Origin: Sarcophilus harrisii
Taxonomy: Eukaryota; Chordata; Mammalia; Dasyuromorphia; Dasyuridae
Direction: 5' to 3'
Assembly: GCF_902635505.1 (NCBI RefSeq)
Contig: NC_045432.1
Coordinates: 78,287,896-78,351,895, forward strand
DNA: 64,000 nt
Within the stretch, counting starts at the first letter, position 1. Each line of letters starts with the position of its first letter. This document shows positions 32,580-44,719 of the stretch, piece by piece. The position numbers and the translations under genes were made by a program. The notes beneath the pieces were generated by a model, which did not search any database, was not told where the DNA came from, and saw only the letters and a program-made list of their open reading frames with translations.

Positions 32580-33005
32580 TCTTAAAAAGAGTCAGCCATT
32601 TTCATTAATACTGTGGTCCTCGGTTCTCTTTGTGAGCTTGAATTGGTGAAGGCCACGGGAATTTCCACAGCGTACTTCGGTCCCATTAGAGCTTGAAGGC
32701 CTTTTGTGGGCTAGCCTGGGAACCTCTCCACAACAATATGGTGTTTGAGAGGAAATGGCTCATGCCAATTGAACAAGCAGTTGACTCACATGTGAACTGC
32801 AATGGGACTAATTGGTGAATTGGAAATTTCCTGTACATTTAAATTCTCCCTTTCCAAATCCATTTTCATCACGTGAGCTCAATAAGAAATTATCTGGGAC
32901 ATTTATTTGCGACCTTTCCCTCAAAATGACCCGATGTTGCACGTGGTGAATGGTGAATCATTCACCTCAGAAAAATGAAATCGGTTTGATCTTAAGAGGC
33001 AAGAG
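32580..33005. promoter_or_regulatory. Candidate non-repetitive regulatory segment
   Basis: An interval without recognisable repeats and with motif-like clusters. It has a palindromic E-box TCACGTGA (32869-32876, the core of CLEAR/TFEB-MITF sites), a GGACTAATTGGTGAATTGG homeobox-like stretch (32806-32824) and a repeated GGTGAATGGTGAATCATTC (32946-32964). This is motif spotting only; conservation was not tested. Confidence 0.25.
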
Positions 33006-33009
33006 GTGA

Positions 33010-34695
33010 CGGGTTCTGGATGTGGCGGTCGCCCGCAAAATCTGCAGAAATATCAGGGAGAAAAAGGAGGAGATGCTGAGGGGGTGAAAGCAGCTCTAGC
33101 TTCGCTTGGAAAAATGGGGACTGGACAAAAGGAAAGATTTGCAAGTATCGTGCTTTCCCTGAGAAGGGCTATCACTTCACAGTAGCCTCCCTGGTTGAGA
33201 GGCCCAGAAATTGCCTTGCATCAGAAACAGCCTCCTTATCTTATGCTTGGCGTGCTCCCCCTCCTCCTTCTCCTCTCCCAATCATGGCTCCAGCCTTGTG
33301 GGCCTTTCCAGGGCTCAGCAGGCCGAGCTGCCAGGGCTTCCCATCAATGCTGAATGCATTTTGGGGATGTGTGCCCACCCCATAGGTGCCAGCCCCCCTC
33401 CCCAATACTTCTGCTCTTTTAAGGACCCCTCTTGTCTTCCTTTATACCCTAGAATAGATGGGCTCCTCTCTCGGAGGGAGATGAGGGCATGGGTATGTGT
33501 GTGTGTGCCCTAAGTCCAGCACATTCAACTCCCCTTGTTCTCCATATTACCTGGAGAGAAGTTCCTTTGGCCTCTCGTTCATGGTTCTGGCCTCCTGCCT
33601 CCATTTGGGCCTTCATTCAAGGCCCCGTCCAGTTACTCATCTCCAGCAGACTTGCCCCCTTTCCCTGAGCTCCATCTTGCCTCAGTCGCTCAGATTGCGC
33701 CCTATAGCTGCCATTGGGGGCAGCTCTTTGGCTGGGAAGGGTGTCTGGTGTTGATCCAGCACCCCCTCCCACACTGTGGGTGCTGAAGCTCTCTCCTTCC
33801 CCACCCTCTTCCCTTCTTCCCTCTGGCCCTTTGTTCCTTTTGGGTGGATTAGGAGCTCTCGGGAGGTTATTACTGACTTGCCCTCAGGCATAAAGACTTT
33901 TCTGGGGTGGGGGGGCCAGGGAGGTCAGGCTTCCCAGGTCCTCCCTAATGTGATGCTAACTTTTTAAGTGGGAATCCTGAGAAATGAATGAAAAAATCTT
34001 CATTTGAACTGCAACGAGACTTCATTCTCATCAAGCAGAAAAAAACCCTTGACTTCCATTTGGCCCCGAGACTGGACCAAACTGCATTCAAGTGCTGGGG
34101 CTTGCTGCTCTGGGGGAGGCTGGGAGATCTGGGAGATTGGGACAGTTAGCCTCCGGTTATCTGCTGATCACCAGGGGAGGGGAGCTCGAGGTCTGGGGCT
34201 CTTGGGAGGGAGTTGAGAATGATTGGAGGAGGGAGGGGGATAACTGCAGGGAAGAGAGCTGATCCTTAGGATTACCACAGATTTCCTTGAGCTTCCTTCC
34301 CAAACGGATTCCCTTTACCTAGCCTTAAAGGAATGGCGACTGGGACCCGGGATCTCAGGTGGAAAGGGCCCCCCAGGGGTGGAGGGAGCCCAAGCTCATT
34401 CAGTTCTGTTGTGAAGTCCTGGGGGAGGGGCAGGGGAACCAGGACCCTCCCAGGAGTAGGAGTGGGAATGGCTCCTCTTCCCAAACAATTGGGCCTAATG
34501 ACCTCCTGGAGCCATTTGCGTTCCTAAGTGGATCTTTCTTCCCCTTTTTGCCTGGGGCTCTGTGCTCCCTGCCCTCTTTTAAAAGGTTGGGAAAACCCTC
34601 GGCTTCCCTCGGGCTCTTTGACCTGCCGAGAAGCTCTAGGGGGGCTAGCTAATGGACTACCCCACCTCCCAACTGAGCTTGTGCTTTCTTTCCAG
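33010..34695. other. CLCN5: Unassigned intron DNA
   Basis: Pyrimidine-rich in parts (33240-33840). No exon or confident repeat before the exon-like unit at 34696. Confidence 0.4.
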
Positions 34696-34760
34696 GAGTT
34701 CCGGGTCCTCATGCTACCCCCTGGTCGTTCAGAGACACACCTGGACTGGTGACTCCCAAG
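34696..34760 (+). other. CLCN5: Candidate internal CLCN5 exon, 65 bp
   Basis: Acceptor TGTGCTTTCTTTCCAG|GAG ends at 34695 and the donor CCCAAG|GTAAGC begins at 34761. Both are near consensus and 65 bp is a normal exon size. It lies between the CpG island and the first certain coding exon, in sense orientation. Read in the frame set by the coding exon it has no stop and ends SerGlnAsp across the junction. In another frame it contains ATG (34711) and stop (TGA, 34750-34752), a 13-codon upstream ORF. It may be an alternative 5' UTR exon or part of an N-terminal extension. I do not recognise it from the human gene. Confidence 0.5.
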
Positions 34761-35094
34761 GTAAGCGGAGGGACAGAGGGGCCAGGGAGCTGCACTAGGT
34801 TGACTGGGGGCAGCCACCCGCTGTGAAGCTTGGGGACTGTGGGCTGGGTGGGCGGATCTACGGAGATCGTGGAAAATGGTGCTGACCCGGACAGTCCCCC
34901 AGCCTTTGGGTGTATGATGGGGGCGAGGACCGGCCTTGGGATTTCTTAGGCTTTGGTAACTCCCAGGAGGAGAAGTCCCTTCCCCAAAGCCCTTTGTGGC
35001 CCTCTTTGGCCGGTTAGTCATCTCCAGTCAGGTCCTTTACTCTTTGCAGTTTGAGTCAGCTTGTCATCTGCCCTCACACATAGAGGCCGATGAC

Positions 35095-35600
35095 AGGGCA
35101 AATCAGCAAGCATTTATTAGGTACTTACTGTATACTGTGTATATCGGAAGGAAGGCAAAAGACGGTTTCCGCCCAGTCTACAGGGGGTGAACAGCTCTAT
35201 AGATACAGAAGGGATATGTTGAAGGAATGCTCCAGGGAAAATCTGCCAGGAATCTTAGGCAGGCTTCTTGGGGAAGACCTGAAGAAAGGCTCTGGGAGGT
35301 CAGGGGGCGGAGAGCATTCCAGGCCTAGGTCGGAGCCATGGAAAAATTCCTGAGTCACTAGATGGAGTATTTGGTGAGCAGGAGAGTCAGGAGCTCAGTG
35401 GCCCTGGGTCTTTCAGTACAGTGGAGGGGCAGAAGGTATAAGAAGACTGGAAAGGTAGGAAAGGATACGGCTGGGAAATTTGCATTTGGTCCTAGAGGTG
35501 CTAGGGAGCCCCTGGGAGTTCTTGAGTAAGGGAGTGACACGGTCTGCCTGATGTTTCCAGAAGGTCAATTTGATAAGTGGGTGGGAAGAAGCTAGAGGTA
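35095..35600 (-). mobile_element. L2-type LINE 3' region, antisense
   Basis: 'AGCAAGCATTTATTAGGTAC', 'GGAGAGCATTCCAGGCCTAG', 'AGAAGACTGGAAAGGTAGGA' and 'TTCTTGAGTAAGGGAGTGAC' follow antisense L2 order. Confidence 0.7.
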
Positions 35601-36895
35601 GCTCCACCCCCACCCCCAGCAGCTCTTGCTACAGACTGGGTGTGGCCAGGGCAGTCTACACCAACACTGTCCGGAGGGAACTAAGGGGCTTTGATGATGA
35701 TGGCTGGGCTGGTCTCTGGTCTGGGAAACCTTCATTTTTGTGTACTTAAGAACCCGGCCCTTGATTCGAGTCATCCTTGTGTCCTAGGAGGTGAGGGAGA
35801 CAGATGGTGATTGGGTGGGTACCCCGTACTGTGCTGGCAAGAGCGGCCTCTTGGCCGGGCTCTACCTCCTCATACTTGCTGACACCCTTGGGGGCTGTTC
35901 TAGGAGGAAGGGTTCCGGGTGTCCGCTGTGGCTTTGGGGGTGGAATCGCACCTTTGGCCTTTTCTTCCTTTACTCCCTGTCAAGAATGATTTTCCTCTGG
36001 GCCTGGGTTCCTCAGCTGGAAAATGGTTGGCTGGCCTGGAGCAGAACGGCCAATTTCCTCCCTGGGGCTGGGGCTTTGGTGGACAAGCTAGAGGTTCTCA
36101 TAACCAGACGCTAGATTTTGCTTCCTTGACAATCTCCCGCACCTTATTTTGTGCGTTTGAGAAGCCGATTCTGAGCAGAAAGACTCCCGGAAGGGGCCGG
36201 GGCGCCTCCACAGTGAAGGTTCCTGCCTCTCTGTTGGGAGTCTGTGGCTGAACAGAGACTGCTGAGTGGAGAAGGGTTCAAGGCTCCTGCCTCTGTTCTG
36301 AGGCTGTGCTTGCTGGTTTCATGCTTTTCCTAGCAAACGGGCCCCCAGGCGGGGCCATCTTGCTTTTGTGTCCTGTTCCCCCCACCCCACCCCCGCTCCG
36401 AGCTGCCAGGAGTTGATGGTCAGTGAAGAGTAGGGGATTTCTTGGACCACAGCAGAGCTGACACATTTGTTCCCTTTTAGCTTCTAGGGACTAGATGATT
36501 AAGATGAATTGGAGAGAGAATGTGCATTGTGGTCAATTTAAAAGGCAAGGAGTAGGGCCTGAGCATCCAGTGGAAGTCCACTGGTTATTCCAGCCACTTT
36601 CTGGGCTTTCCACTGAGAACAGGCCAGGGGCAGCTTCCTGCCCTGGGAGGCCTTCTCTTTTGCTGCTCCTGCCTTCTCCAGGGTTTCTGGCTTGGCCCCA
36701 GCCACGTTGGGGCCGAGAAGCAGCAGGAGCCTCAGTTTGAACCCCATCCCCTTCTCTACCTAAATGTCCACATCCCGTGCCCTCTGATCGATTAGTCGCT
36801 GTTCTAGCAGACTTTGGCAACTGGCCTGACGCACCCGCAGAGAATCAGGTTGCTTTCCCCTTCCCGGGCTATGCTATTTTAGGAGAGATGTTAGC
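35601..36895. other. CLCN5: Unassigned intron DNA
   Basis: No exon or confident repeat. A miR-362-like string at 35771-35795 was examined and rejected. Confidence 0.4.
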
Positions 36896-36904
36896 GTCAG
36901 GCCC

Positions 36905-37070
36905 CGTTATTTATTTTTTTTTTTTAAATTTCTTTTTTTTTTTAATTAAATCTTTTTATTTACAGAGCATATGCATGGGTAATTTTCCCAACATTGACCC
37001 TCGAATAATCTTTTGTTGCAAATTTTCCCTTTCTTCCCCCCCCCCCCCCCCAATCTCCCGATCTAAGCCT
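36905..37070 (-). mobile_element. L1 LINE 3' UTR, antisense, short copy
   Basis: 'TTAATTAAATCTTTTTATTT' and 'GAGCATATGCATGGGTAATT' match the marsupial L1 terminus at 15383-15650. A C16 run is at about 37036-37051. Confidence 0.75.
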
Positions 37071-37074
37071 CGTT

Positions 37075-38165
37075 ATTTCAAGAGCCGTCCTGTGGTCCCA
37101 GCGTGAAGAAGTCCTTTTCTGTTATTAGTGGTCACAGTAAGAGCTGGGAGCCTTTGAAGAAACTGGAAAGTGTATAGGGAAATTTGACCTTCTTGTGTTG
37201 GCCCACATGAAACAAGGATTGATGAAAACTTTCTCCGGATTTGAATTTGACTTGACCAAAAGCACTCTGGGCAATTTACTTAACCTCTGAACCTCTCAAG
37301 AGTTCCAGGCAGCTCTCAAAGCCTAGGAATTTTAGAAAAGGTCCCTACTTCCTTGGTAGACTTTGTACATTGGAGGGCCTTCTGCCTGGGAGATAGGAGG
37401 TATTGACTTCCACATCCTGGGAATTATCACAGGCCGGCAGATTGTTGTTGTTCCCAAATCCTTTGTGATAGAATGAATTCCTTGGCACTGGCAGTGTTCC
37501 AGCTGATCACACACCAGCAGCATTACCTAGAACTATGGGAAGGTGTGTAAGGTGCCCTCCAAGATTCTGTGGCTCCCTATCTCTGTCGGCGTCACACTGT
37601 CCACCTGCAACTTATAAAAGGCACGTGGTCCCAACTGTTGTATTAAGGGTATTTCAAGCAAAGACTATCTACCCCTCCTCCCCCCATTGTGCAATTTCCC
37701 TTTTTGTCTGAGCCTTTTTGATTTTGTGGGCAAAACCTTTTTTTAAAAATGTTGTTATCAAAATACCTTCTTTTATCTTTGTGATCGTCTCTGTCCTTCG
37801 ATTCAGAATTTTCTACCTAGCTAGCCATAGTTGTCAAAGGTAGTTCCTTTCAATGTCCTCCAGCTTTAAAACTTGCATTCTGGTCATTTGGTGCTTATTA
37901 TGGCATATAGTATAAAATGCTGCTCTAAGTCTGTTTTCTGCTGAGCAGCTTTGTGATAATTCTCATTTAGAAGAGAGCCCTTCTCCCAGAGTTTGTGTTT
38001 TTGAATTTAACAAACTACTACACACTGTTCTACCTAAAAGACATTTCTGGCTTTTAAGCAGTACTGGAAAATGTTGATGATTCTTGTCTGATGGGATAAT
38101 CTGACCTCTAGTATAGCTGTGCTGTCTTCATTCTTGCTTCTCCTCTCCCCCATCATTTCCCCTGT
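37075..38165. other. CLCN5: Unassigned intron DNA
   Basis: AT-richer, with no exon or repeat I can name. Confidence 0.4.
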
Positions 38166-38171
38166 AATTTC

Positions 38172-38335
38172 CAAGGAATTTTAGAGGTCCTCTGGCCCAG
38201 CCTCTCTTCATTTTACAGATGGACAAACTGAGGCCAGAGTGAGTGAAACTCCTTGACCCCGGTCACAGGCTGGAGTCATTAGTGGCTGAGCCAGGACTCA
38301 AACCCAGGCCTCCTGATTCCAAAGCCACTTTTCTT
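38172..38335 (-). mobile_element. MIR SINE, antisense
   Basis: 'TTTTAGAGGTCCTCTGGCCC', 'TCATTTTACAGATGGACAAA' and 'GGACTCAAACCCAGGCCTCC' match MIR. Confidence 0.75.
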
Positions 38336-38644
38336 TCTATGGCTGCATGTGCTTCTAGATCTTTTATTTCTTAGGTGAATTTGGCCCACTGTAGTTTGTG
38401 TTGGCACAGGCTTTGCCCTGGTGATCTAATATTGGTAGTCTTAGTTTGTTGAGGAAGCTACTTGTTCTTTATCCTCTTTTTATGAAGCGCCAGGGTGTAG
38501 GTAATGAGCTTAAAGTAGGATATATGTTTTGCAAAACCAAACTCGTCCTCTCGCTTTAATAATTTAAAAGCATACCCAGCACCTCCCTGTAGGGAGTACA
38601 GTGGGAGATGGGTGGGAAGGATTTTGAAGTTCCAAACTCTGGTT

Positions 38645-38825
38645 TAATGGAAAGTACCGGATTTAGGGTCCAGAGAGCTGGCCTGATGCCCTGCGTCTGC
38701 TTCCTACTCTCTGTCTAATGCTGCCCAACGTAACTGTTTCCTTATGTGTGTAGTGGGTACGATAGTTGCATGACTGTTTCTCACAGGGCTAGAATGGTTA
38801 AATAAGTCCCTGTGCCAAATGCCAT
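38645..38825 (+). mobile_element. MIR SINE fragment
   Basis: 'TGGAAAGTACCGGATTTAGG' to 'GTCCCTGTGCCAAATGCCAT', with the MIR order preserved but diverged. Confidence 0.5.
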
Positions 38826-39164
38826 GGCATCGTAGGCCCCTAGTCTGCTCTCATCTTCTGACAGCAGCCCGTGGGGATGCTGGTGGGACCCGAGCTTGAT
38901 TGGGGTCCTACTCTGCTCTGGGCTCTTATCATCAGAGGGCCTCTGGAGACAGGCTGGCCTGCGGGTGCTCTGGGTGGGGTTTTTGGCCACAGTCATTCTG
39001 GAAGACTGTTTAGCCTGGGCAGAGAAAGGTAGAGATTGGCATCAGTGAGGGGATGGCCAACACTGATAAAACCCTGGCTCTTTGTTGGGAATCACTGACT
39101 GGAACTACCTTTTACAGGGTGACCCAGTCGACTCGGTGTTCACTTTGGCAATCAGACATTTGCC

Positions 39165-39290
39165 GTAGGTTCCTAGAATCCCGTTCTAGAGCCAGAAGGG
39201 ACTCTGGAGGCCGTGGAGTCCTACCAGTCCTTGGACAGGTGAGGAAACTGAGCCTGTGGCTCTTCTTGCAAGTCATGAGCCCGTCACCCC
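39165..39290 (-). mobile_element. MIR SINE, antisense
   Basis: 'TCTAGAGCCAGAAGGGACTC', 'TGGACAGGTGAGGAAACTGA' and 'TTCTTGCAAGTCATGAGCCC'. Confidence 0.6.
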
Positions 39291-39299
39291 GCTCCCAAC

Positions 39300-40410
39300 A
39301 GTCCCATTTGCTCATCCAAACCTGCAAGGCCAGTCCCGGGGCTAATCACACCTTCCTGTGGGGCCCTCTTCTCCTAAGTAACCTAGTTTTCCTTGAGGCC
39401 TGAAGGATGGTGTGTCACTTGCTGGGGAATTTCCTTGACTTTCTTACACAACCTCTGTAGTAGTTCCTGGACGATCTGGCCTTTATGGGTGTGTGGACTG
39501 CGAAGTGTAAATAATAACCCATTTGCAAAAGAGGTGTTTGGGCGGATGAATTAAGTCTTTGACTCCTCTTGTTTGCTTGAGGGCTCTGCCTCCATCTGCC
39601 TGGCAGCAGGAGCTCTGAAAACTCTGGAAATCTATAGGGTCTTTCAATTCATTTTAAAAAAACCGAAACCCCAGGTGTTTTAGAGCTACATTTAGCCATG
39701 GTTAGCAGTCAATTTATGAATCACCTTGATACAACTTGCTAATTGTGGTGCCCGGAGAAGCTGCAAAGGGACTATTCCCCCTCCTCCCCCCCTTACAAAG
39801 TTTTTTCTGCCTCCCAACTTCAGCTTGGAAAAATTACAGACATTTTCCCATCTCCTCACTTTTTCTCTTGTTCCTGTTTTCTTTAAACTTTCAGAAGATG
39901 GATTCAGACTTCAAATTGTTCTATGTGGTCCTGCCCAAGGATTAGGCACAAGCCTCATAAAGTGAGGTTGGGAAACATGCCCGTTTTCTTCTTAAAGGCA
40001 CTGTGTGGTTTGCAAAGTTGGCATTTTTGAATCCATGCCCGAAGTAAGATTCCCAACCGAATCTGCTCTCCAGGTGCACGGCGTTAGGATCGGTCCGCCA
40101 CCTCAGGGAAATGCCCACCGCCTTTGTCCATCTTGAACACTTCCTAAGGTGGCAGTGGTCCCCAGTGACCCGACCCAAAAGGACCTTGGTGCTTGAGCCA
40201 GTTAAGTGCTGTCTCTGTCGGTGATTCAGCTATTGCAAGCGAATCTACTATTTACAGTTGTAGATTTAGCATGCCAAAGGGACTGCCTGAAAGAGGGAAC
40301 GATCTCATTTTATAGGGTAAGAAACTGAGGCCCGCAGAGGTCCTCTTAGGCTCAGTTCCTTTATTTGGAGAAGACAACCTGCCAGATGGCTCTTCAGCTG
40401 CTTGTTTGCT
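39300..40410. other. CLCN5: Unassigned intron DNA
   Basis: One short 'GAAACTGAGGCCCGCAGAGG' SINE remnant at 40321-40341. Otherwise nothing recognised. Confidence 0.4.
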
Positions 40411-40419
40411 AGTTTGCAA

Positions 40420-40595
40420 AGTGCTTCATCTCAGTTGGCCTTCCCAATGGTCCTGTGAGGAAGTGACTGCTGCACATTCGATTATTGTTCCCATTTTGCA
40501 GAGAAAAAAACTGAGGTAGAGAAGGAATTTCAGTGACTTGTCTAAGATCACAAAGCTGCTAAGTGTCAGTGGAGGCATTTGAATTCAGTGTGCTT
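40420..40595 (-). mobile_element. MIR SINE, antisense
   Basis: 'TTGCAAAGTGCTTCATCTCA', 'GTTCCCATTTTGCAGAGAAA' and 'AAGATCACAAAGCTGCTAAG' match antisense MIR. Confidence 0.7.
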
Positions 40596-40613
40596 TTCAA
40601 TAAATCATAAACT

Positions 40614-40748
40614 CAGCCCTGAAGTCAGGAGGACTGAGTTGAAATCTGGTCTCAGATACTTAATACTTCCTTGCTATGTGACCCTGGGCAAGTCACTTAA
40701 CCCCAATTGCCTCAGCAAAAAACAAACAAAAAACTAAATAAATAAAAG
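40614..40748 (+). mobile_element. Marsupial tRNA-derived SINE, 5'-truncated, with target-site duplication
   Basis: 'CAGCCCTGAAGTCAGGAGGA', 'GATACTTAATACTTCCTTGC', 'ACCCTGGGCAAGTCACTTAA' and an A-rich tail. It lacks the first part of the tRNA head. A 12-bp duplication AAATCATARACT flanks it at 40602-40613 and 40749-40760, with one mismatch. Confidence 0.85.
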
Positions 40749-40799
40749 AAATCATAGACTTTGATGAGCAGAAACCCGAGTCCTTGAAATCATTCCAGA

Positions 40800-41095
40800 G
40801 AATCCCAGGATGTCACAGCTCGAAGGGAAGTCATCATCTAACCAATTTTATATTCACTTTCTGAATGAAGAAACCCCCATTTCCCCCAAAGTGACACAAA
40901 TTGCCCAAGATCAGATGGTAACAAAGGGTCCTAGCAGAGATGGGAAATTATATCCTCTAACTCCTCTTCGTGCTGTGCCACTTACAGATGAGGAAACTGA
41001 GGCGGATGCCCAGGTCCCACAAGTAGGCAATAACTGAGCTAGGATCCCAACCCTGCTCCTCTCTCACTCCACATAGAATGTTCTTTACACTGCAT
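40800..41095 (-). mobile_element. MIR-type SINE, antisense, with internal expansion
   Basis: 'CACAGCTCGAAGGGAAGTCA' at the start, then a second block 'CACTTACAGATGAGGAAACT' and 'GAGCTAGGATCCCAACCCTG'. Either one expanded MIR or two overlapping copies. Confidence 0.6.
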
Positions 41096-41229
41096 CAAAG
41101 CTTCTCTAAAGTCTAAGATGGCAAACAAAATTATTGTTAATTAAATGTTTAATTCATGCTTATTAGCACAGGCTGTTTAGCTTGAGGTTTAATTGCTTAC
41201 TGGCGCCCTGACTTTCAGGCTACATCTCC

Positions 41230-43480
41230 CACTTCAGAATTAATTCATGGAAGCTTTTCCCCATTTCTTGGGATCGCTCATTTTCTTCATTCTTTACGGC
41301 ACAGGGAATATTCCATTGCGTTCATATGCCATAATTGAGTCGGCCATTCCCCAGGTATTGGCCACGTGGTTTTCTAGTGCGGGAACATTTTATACGCCAA
41401 CAGGTATTATTGTCTGTTGATGATATCCCGGGACCCGGGCGTCACCTGGGCTCCCTGGGCCATTTTCACGGTCTCATTTTCTTGTCAATTTTATGTAAGT
41501 CTCGTCTATGTGTGTCTTGGCAGGCCAACCAACTCTCAGATCGTCGAATACATTTTTTTTGTTCTTCTCAGATCAAATTTTCTTTTGTACAAAGGGCTAT
41601 ATCATCATCCTGATGATTTTTGTGGGTTAGCGATCGTCTTTGACCCCCCCCAGAATGACTTTTGGCCATCGCTCCTTCCCTTCCCTTCCCTTTCCCCGAG
41701 TATAGAAACACTGGCCCCCCTCAGGCGCTCTCAGAATAATGTGGGTAACTGGCATCCTGGCTTCACCCCTGTTTTTATTGGAAAAACTTCTAATGTTTCT
41801 CAATTACAAGTAACGTGAGCTCTTGGTTTCAGTTACATTTTTCCTTCGCCGTGTGAGAGAGCGGTCTATTTCTCGGCTAAAGTGTTTTGACCGTGAACGA
41901 GTATTTGTATTTTATTGAAGGCTTTTCCTGCACCCATTGATACAAGCATGTGTTTTAAATTGCTCTTGTTACCGATATGATTTAGTCTATTCGTTGTCTT
42001 CCTGTTAGACTACCTTCCATGCCTGGTATAAATTCTTCTTGGCCATGATGAATCCGTTTGGCGGGAAGGCCGGGGGAAGGACTGTGAGGGGGGAGTGCAC
42101 GGCTGAACTCGCTTTTCCAGCACTTTGCTTAATAATTTTTACATCTATATTTCTAACCGATACGGGTTTGGAACGCTTTTTTTTTTTTTTTTTTTTTTTT
42201 TAAATTCCTTTTGTTCCCCAGGCTAGGTCTTAGGACCAGATTTGTTTTGTAGAATAAATGAGTAGAATGCTCCCTTGCCTGTTTTCCAAAACAGTTTTCT
42301 ATAGCATAGGGATTCTTTGTTCTTGAACTTTTGGATAGAATTTTCTTGTGAAACGTCTAATCCCCGTGTTGGAGGTTTTTCTAGTGGCAGTTCATTTGTA
42401 GTAGTGAGTTTCTCTTTCCGAGGTTCCCTATTTCCTGTTGGATGAAGTTGAATATTTTATATTATTGCAGATATTCATCCATTACGTGGACATTTTCGGT
42501 TTTGCCTCGAACTAAGTGTACGTAATAGTTTGGGATCATTTTCTTCTCCCTTGTGATACCTCCTTTGGAATTTCTCATTTTGCTAATGTACTTTGCTCTT
42601 GGATGAGTCAGTTAGCAAGCTGAAGGGGTAGCAACTTATTTATTTATTATTTATTTTGTCATTTTGTCATTTTCCAGTTTCTTCCTTTCACCTTTTCCAT
42701 TTTTATTCTTGTTTTTCGTCCTTGTTTTGGGTTCGTCTGTTTTTTAAATCGCCCTCGCTGCTCATTGAGCTTTGCTTTTTTCCCCTTGATTAATATTAAC
42801 ATTAATATAGAGTTGCCTCCTTGAACACCTCTTCTCCTGTGTCCTAAACATTTTGAAATATCATAGAATTATTTGTTGGAGATACTTGTGTGTATTCATA
42901 CATCTACACATAAGTGTTAGAACAGTTGTAGAGTAACATTGTATGACATTATATATAATGACATATGTATCAAATACTTGTCTTTTTTTTTTTTTTTTTT
43001 TTAACAAAAATGTTTGTTTCTATAATTTTGTCTTGATCCTGCACATTACTTAGCCATCTGTTTTGGGTCTGTTTTGGTCAGTATCTTTGTTTGTATCAGC
43101 TTTCCCTGATGATTTTCATCACTTCATGATCTCCAAACCAAATGTTTGACACTCCTGCTTCTCTGCATCTCTAGGTCTGTTCTTTATGCCCTAGAGCCGG
43201 ACCAACATTTGTGACAGCCCCGGGAATGTTGGAAAGCTCAGATGTGCTCTCCAGAAAGCTTCTCCATGAAAGTCCAGTTTTGTCTGAATCCAGGCAGGGT
43301 CTCTAACTACTTTTTGTATCTTTCTGTTTGATTTGTAAATTTTCTGAGAGTGGAATATTAGTTTCCTCCTGTTGATTTCTTGCTGCCTCAGCTTTTTTAC
43401 CCTATAGGAAAATTATCCTTTACATATTTATTTGTTAAGTTGTTTGTTATATGTATATTCGAGGCTGATTGTGTTTTCCC
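41230..43480 (-). mobile_element. L1 LINE ORF2, antisense, about 2.2 kb
   Basis: The longest LINE copy here. On the + strand, 'GGGAATATTCCATTGCGTTC' (ORF2 end) is followed by 'CTTTTCCTGCACCCATTGAT' and 'TGGTATAAATTCTTCTTGGC', the reverse complement of the L1 reverse-transcriptase region. Endonuclease-proximal text lies near 43300-43460. Internal segments appear deleted and all frames have stops. T runs occur at about 42178-42202 and 42985-43004. A further piece may resume at 45300. Confidence 0.75.
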
Positions 43481-43499
43481 CGGGATGGGGATGGGCCGG

Positions 43500-43640
43500 G
43501 GCCTGGAAAGGAAGCTGCATTTAATGGGAACCTGTGGACTCAGTCCTGCCTCAGACCCTGCTCTCACTGAGTGACTCAGTTTTCCTTTTTTAGAAAATAT
43601 ACTTAATAATGCTTCTGCTCCCTAAGGCAATGGGTCAGTG
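43500..43640 (+). mobile_element. MIR SINE fragment
   Basis: 'GGACTCAGTCCTGCCTCAGA', 'CACTGAGTGACTCAGTTTTC' and 'TAGAAAATATACTTAATAAT' follow MIR order. Confidence 0.5.
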
Positions 43641-43849
43641 AGCTTGTGGTAAACAGTGCATTAATCACTTCAGGCTACAGAGGCAAAAATGAAATGACCC
43701 CTTCAAGGAGCATGTTTTGTGACAACAGGGATTTGTCCCCCATTCAGGGTCCTGGACTCCTTTTTTTGGCAGTCTGGTGAAGTAGCTTGTGGCTAGACCT
43801 CTGCTCAGAATTGTTTAATATAATTTATAAATGAAGCATGAGAAAAAAA

Positions 43850-44140
43850 TTGTCTCAGTAAATATTTATTAAGCACCCACTGTGTACAAGCACTGTGCTA
43901 AACACTGGGAATACAGAGAAAGGCACAAGATAGTTTGTGCTCTCCAGGAGTTCATACAACATATAGACAACTATAGACAAATAAGCAAGGGAGAGACAGG
44001 CTATGTTAGAGCTAGTCAGCAGAGGGAAGTAAGGCATTCAGACTAAGAGAGACTAGGAAAGGTAGGATTTTAACTGGACCTTGATGGAAACCAGAGGAGC
44101 CAGGAAACTATATAAGATTATAAAGAAAAAGGTTATGTTG
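43850..44140 (-). mobile_element. L2-type LINE 3' region, antisense
   Basis: 'AGTAAATATTTATTAAGCAC', 'CCACTGTGTACAAGCACTGT' and 'GGCACAAGATAGTTTGTGCT' match the same head as the 18.1-kb copy. Confidence 0.7.
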
Positions 44141-44289
44141 AAATAAAATGTAAATTTCCCCCCATCCCAGTTCATACACACCTTCTCTCCTAAAGTCTAT
44201 TCATAGACCCAGGTTAAACTCTCCTGTACTATGGGAAATTGTGTTTGTGTGGGTGTGTTTATAAAAGGTATGTACAAAATACTCCCATT

Positions 44290-44700
44290 TGGGGTGGAGA
44301 AGTGGGGGAGAGGGAGCAAGGAGAGGCCCTACTGGGCAGTGATCAGGAACAGCTTGTCAGAGGATAGACATGTGCTTAAATTGAGCCTTGAAGGAAGCAA
44401 GAATTCTAAGAGACGGAGAGGAGGTGGCCTGGGGTGATGTGGGGGAACAGCCAAAGCAAAGGCACCGAGGTGGGAGATCTGTGATAAACCTGGAAAGGGA
44501 GATTATCAAATAGAGGAGTTTATATTTGACCCTTGCTTGAGTCAGGAGGAAGGTACTGGAACTTACTCAACTAGAGAACGACCTGGGCAGATCTGTGCTC
44601 ATGGCATTGAGCCTTGGATTGGAGAGAACCACGGATGGAGGCAGGGAGACCCATAGGAGAGAGTGGCAATTGTGTAGGCTAGGGAGGCTGAGGTTCCAAA
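44290..44700 (-). mobile_element. L2-type LINE 3' region, antisense (continuation)
   Basis: 'GAACAGCTTGTCAGAGGATA', 'TTGAGCCTTGAAGGAAGCAA', 'AGCCAAAGCAAAGGCACCGA' and 'GGCTAGGGAGGCTGAGGTTC'. Probably the same insertion as 43850-44140, split by about 150 bp. Confidence 0.65.
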
Positions 44701-44719
44701 CTAGGGGAGTCTGATAGTG

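Noticed and set aside
35771-35795. CATCCTTGTGTCCTAGGAGG, similar to the miR-362/500 family
   Set aside because: No complementary arm within 70 bases on either side, so no hairpin can form.
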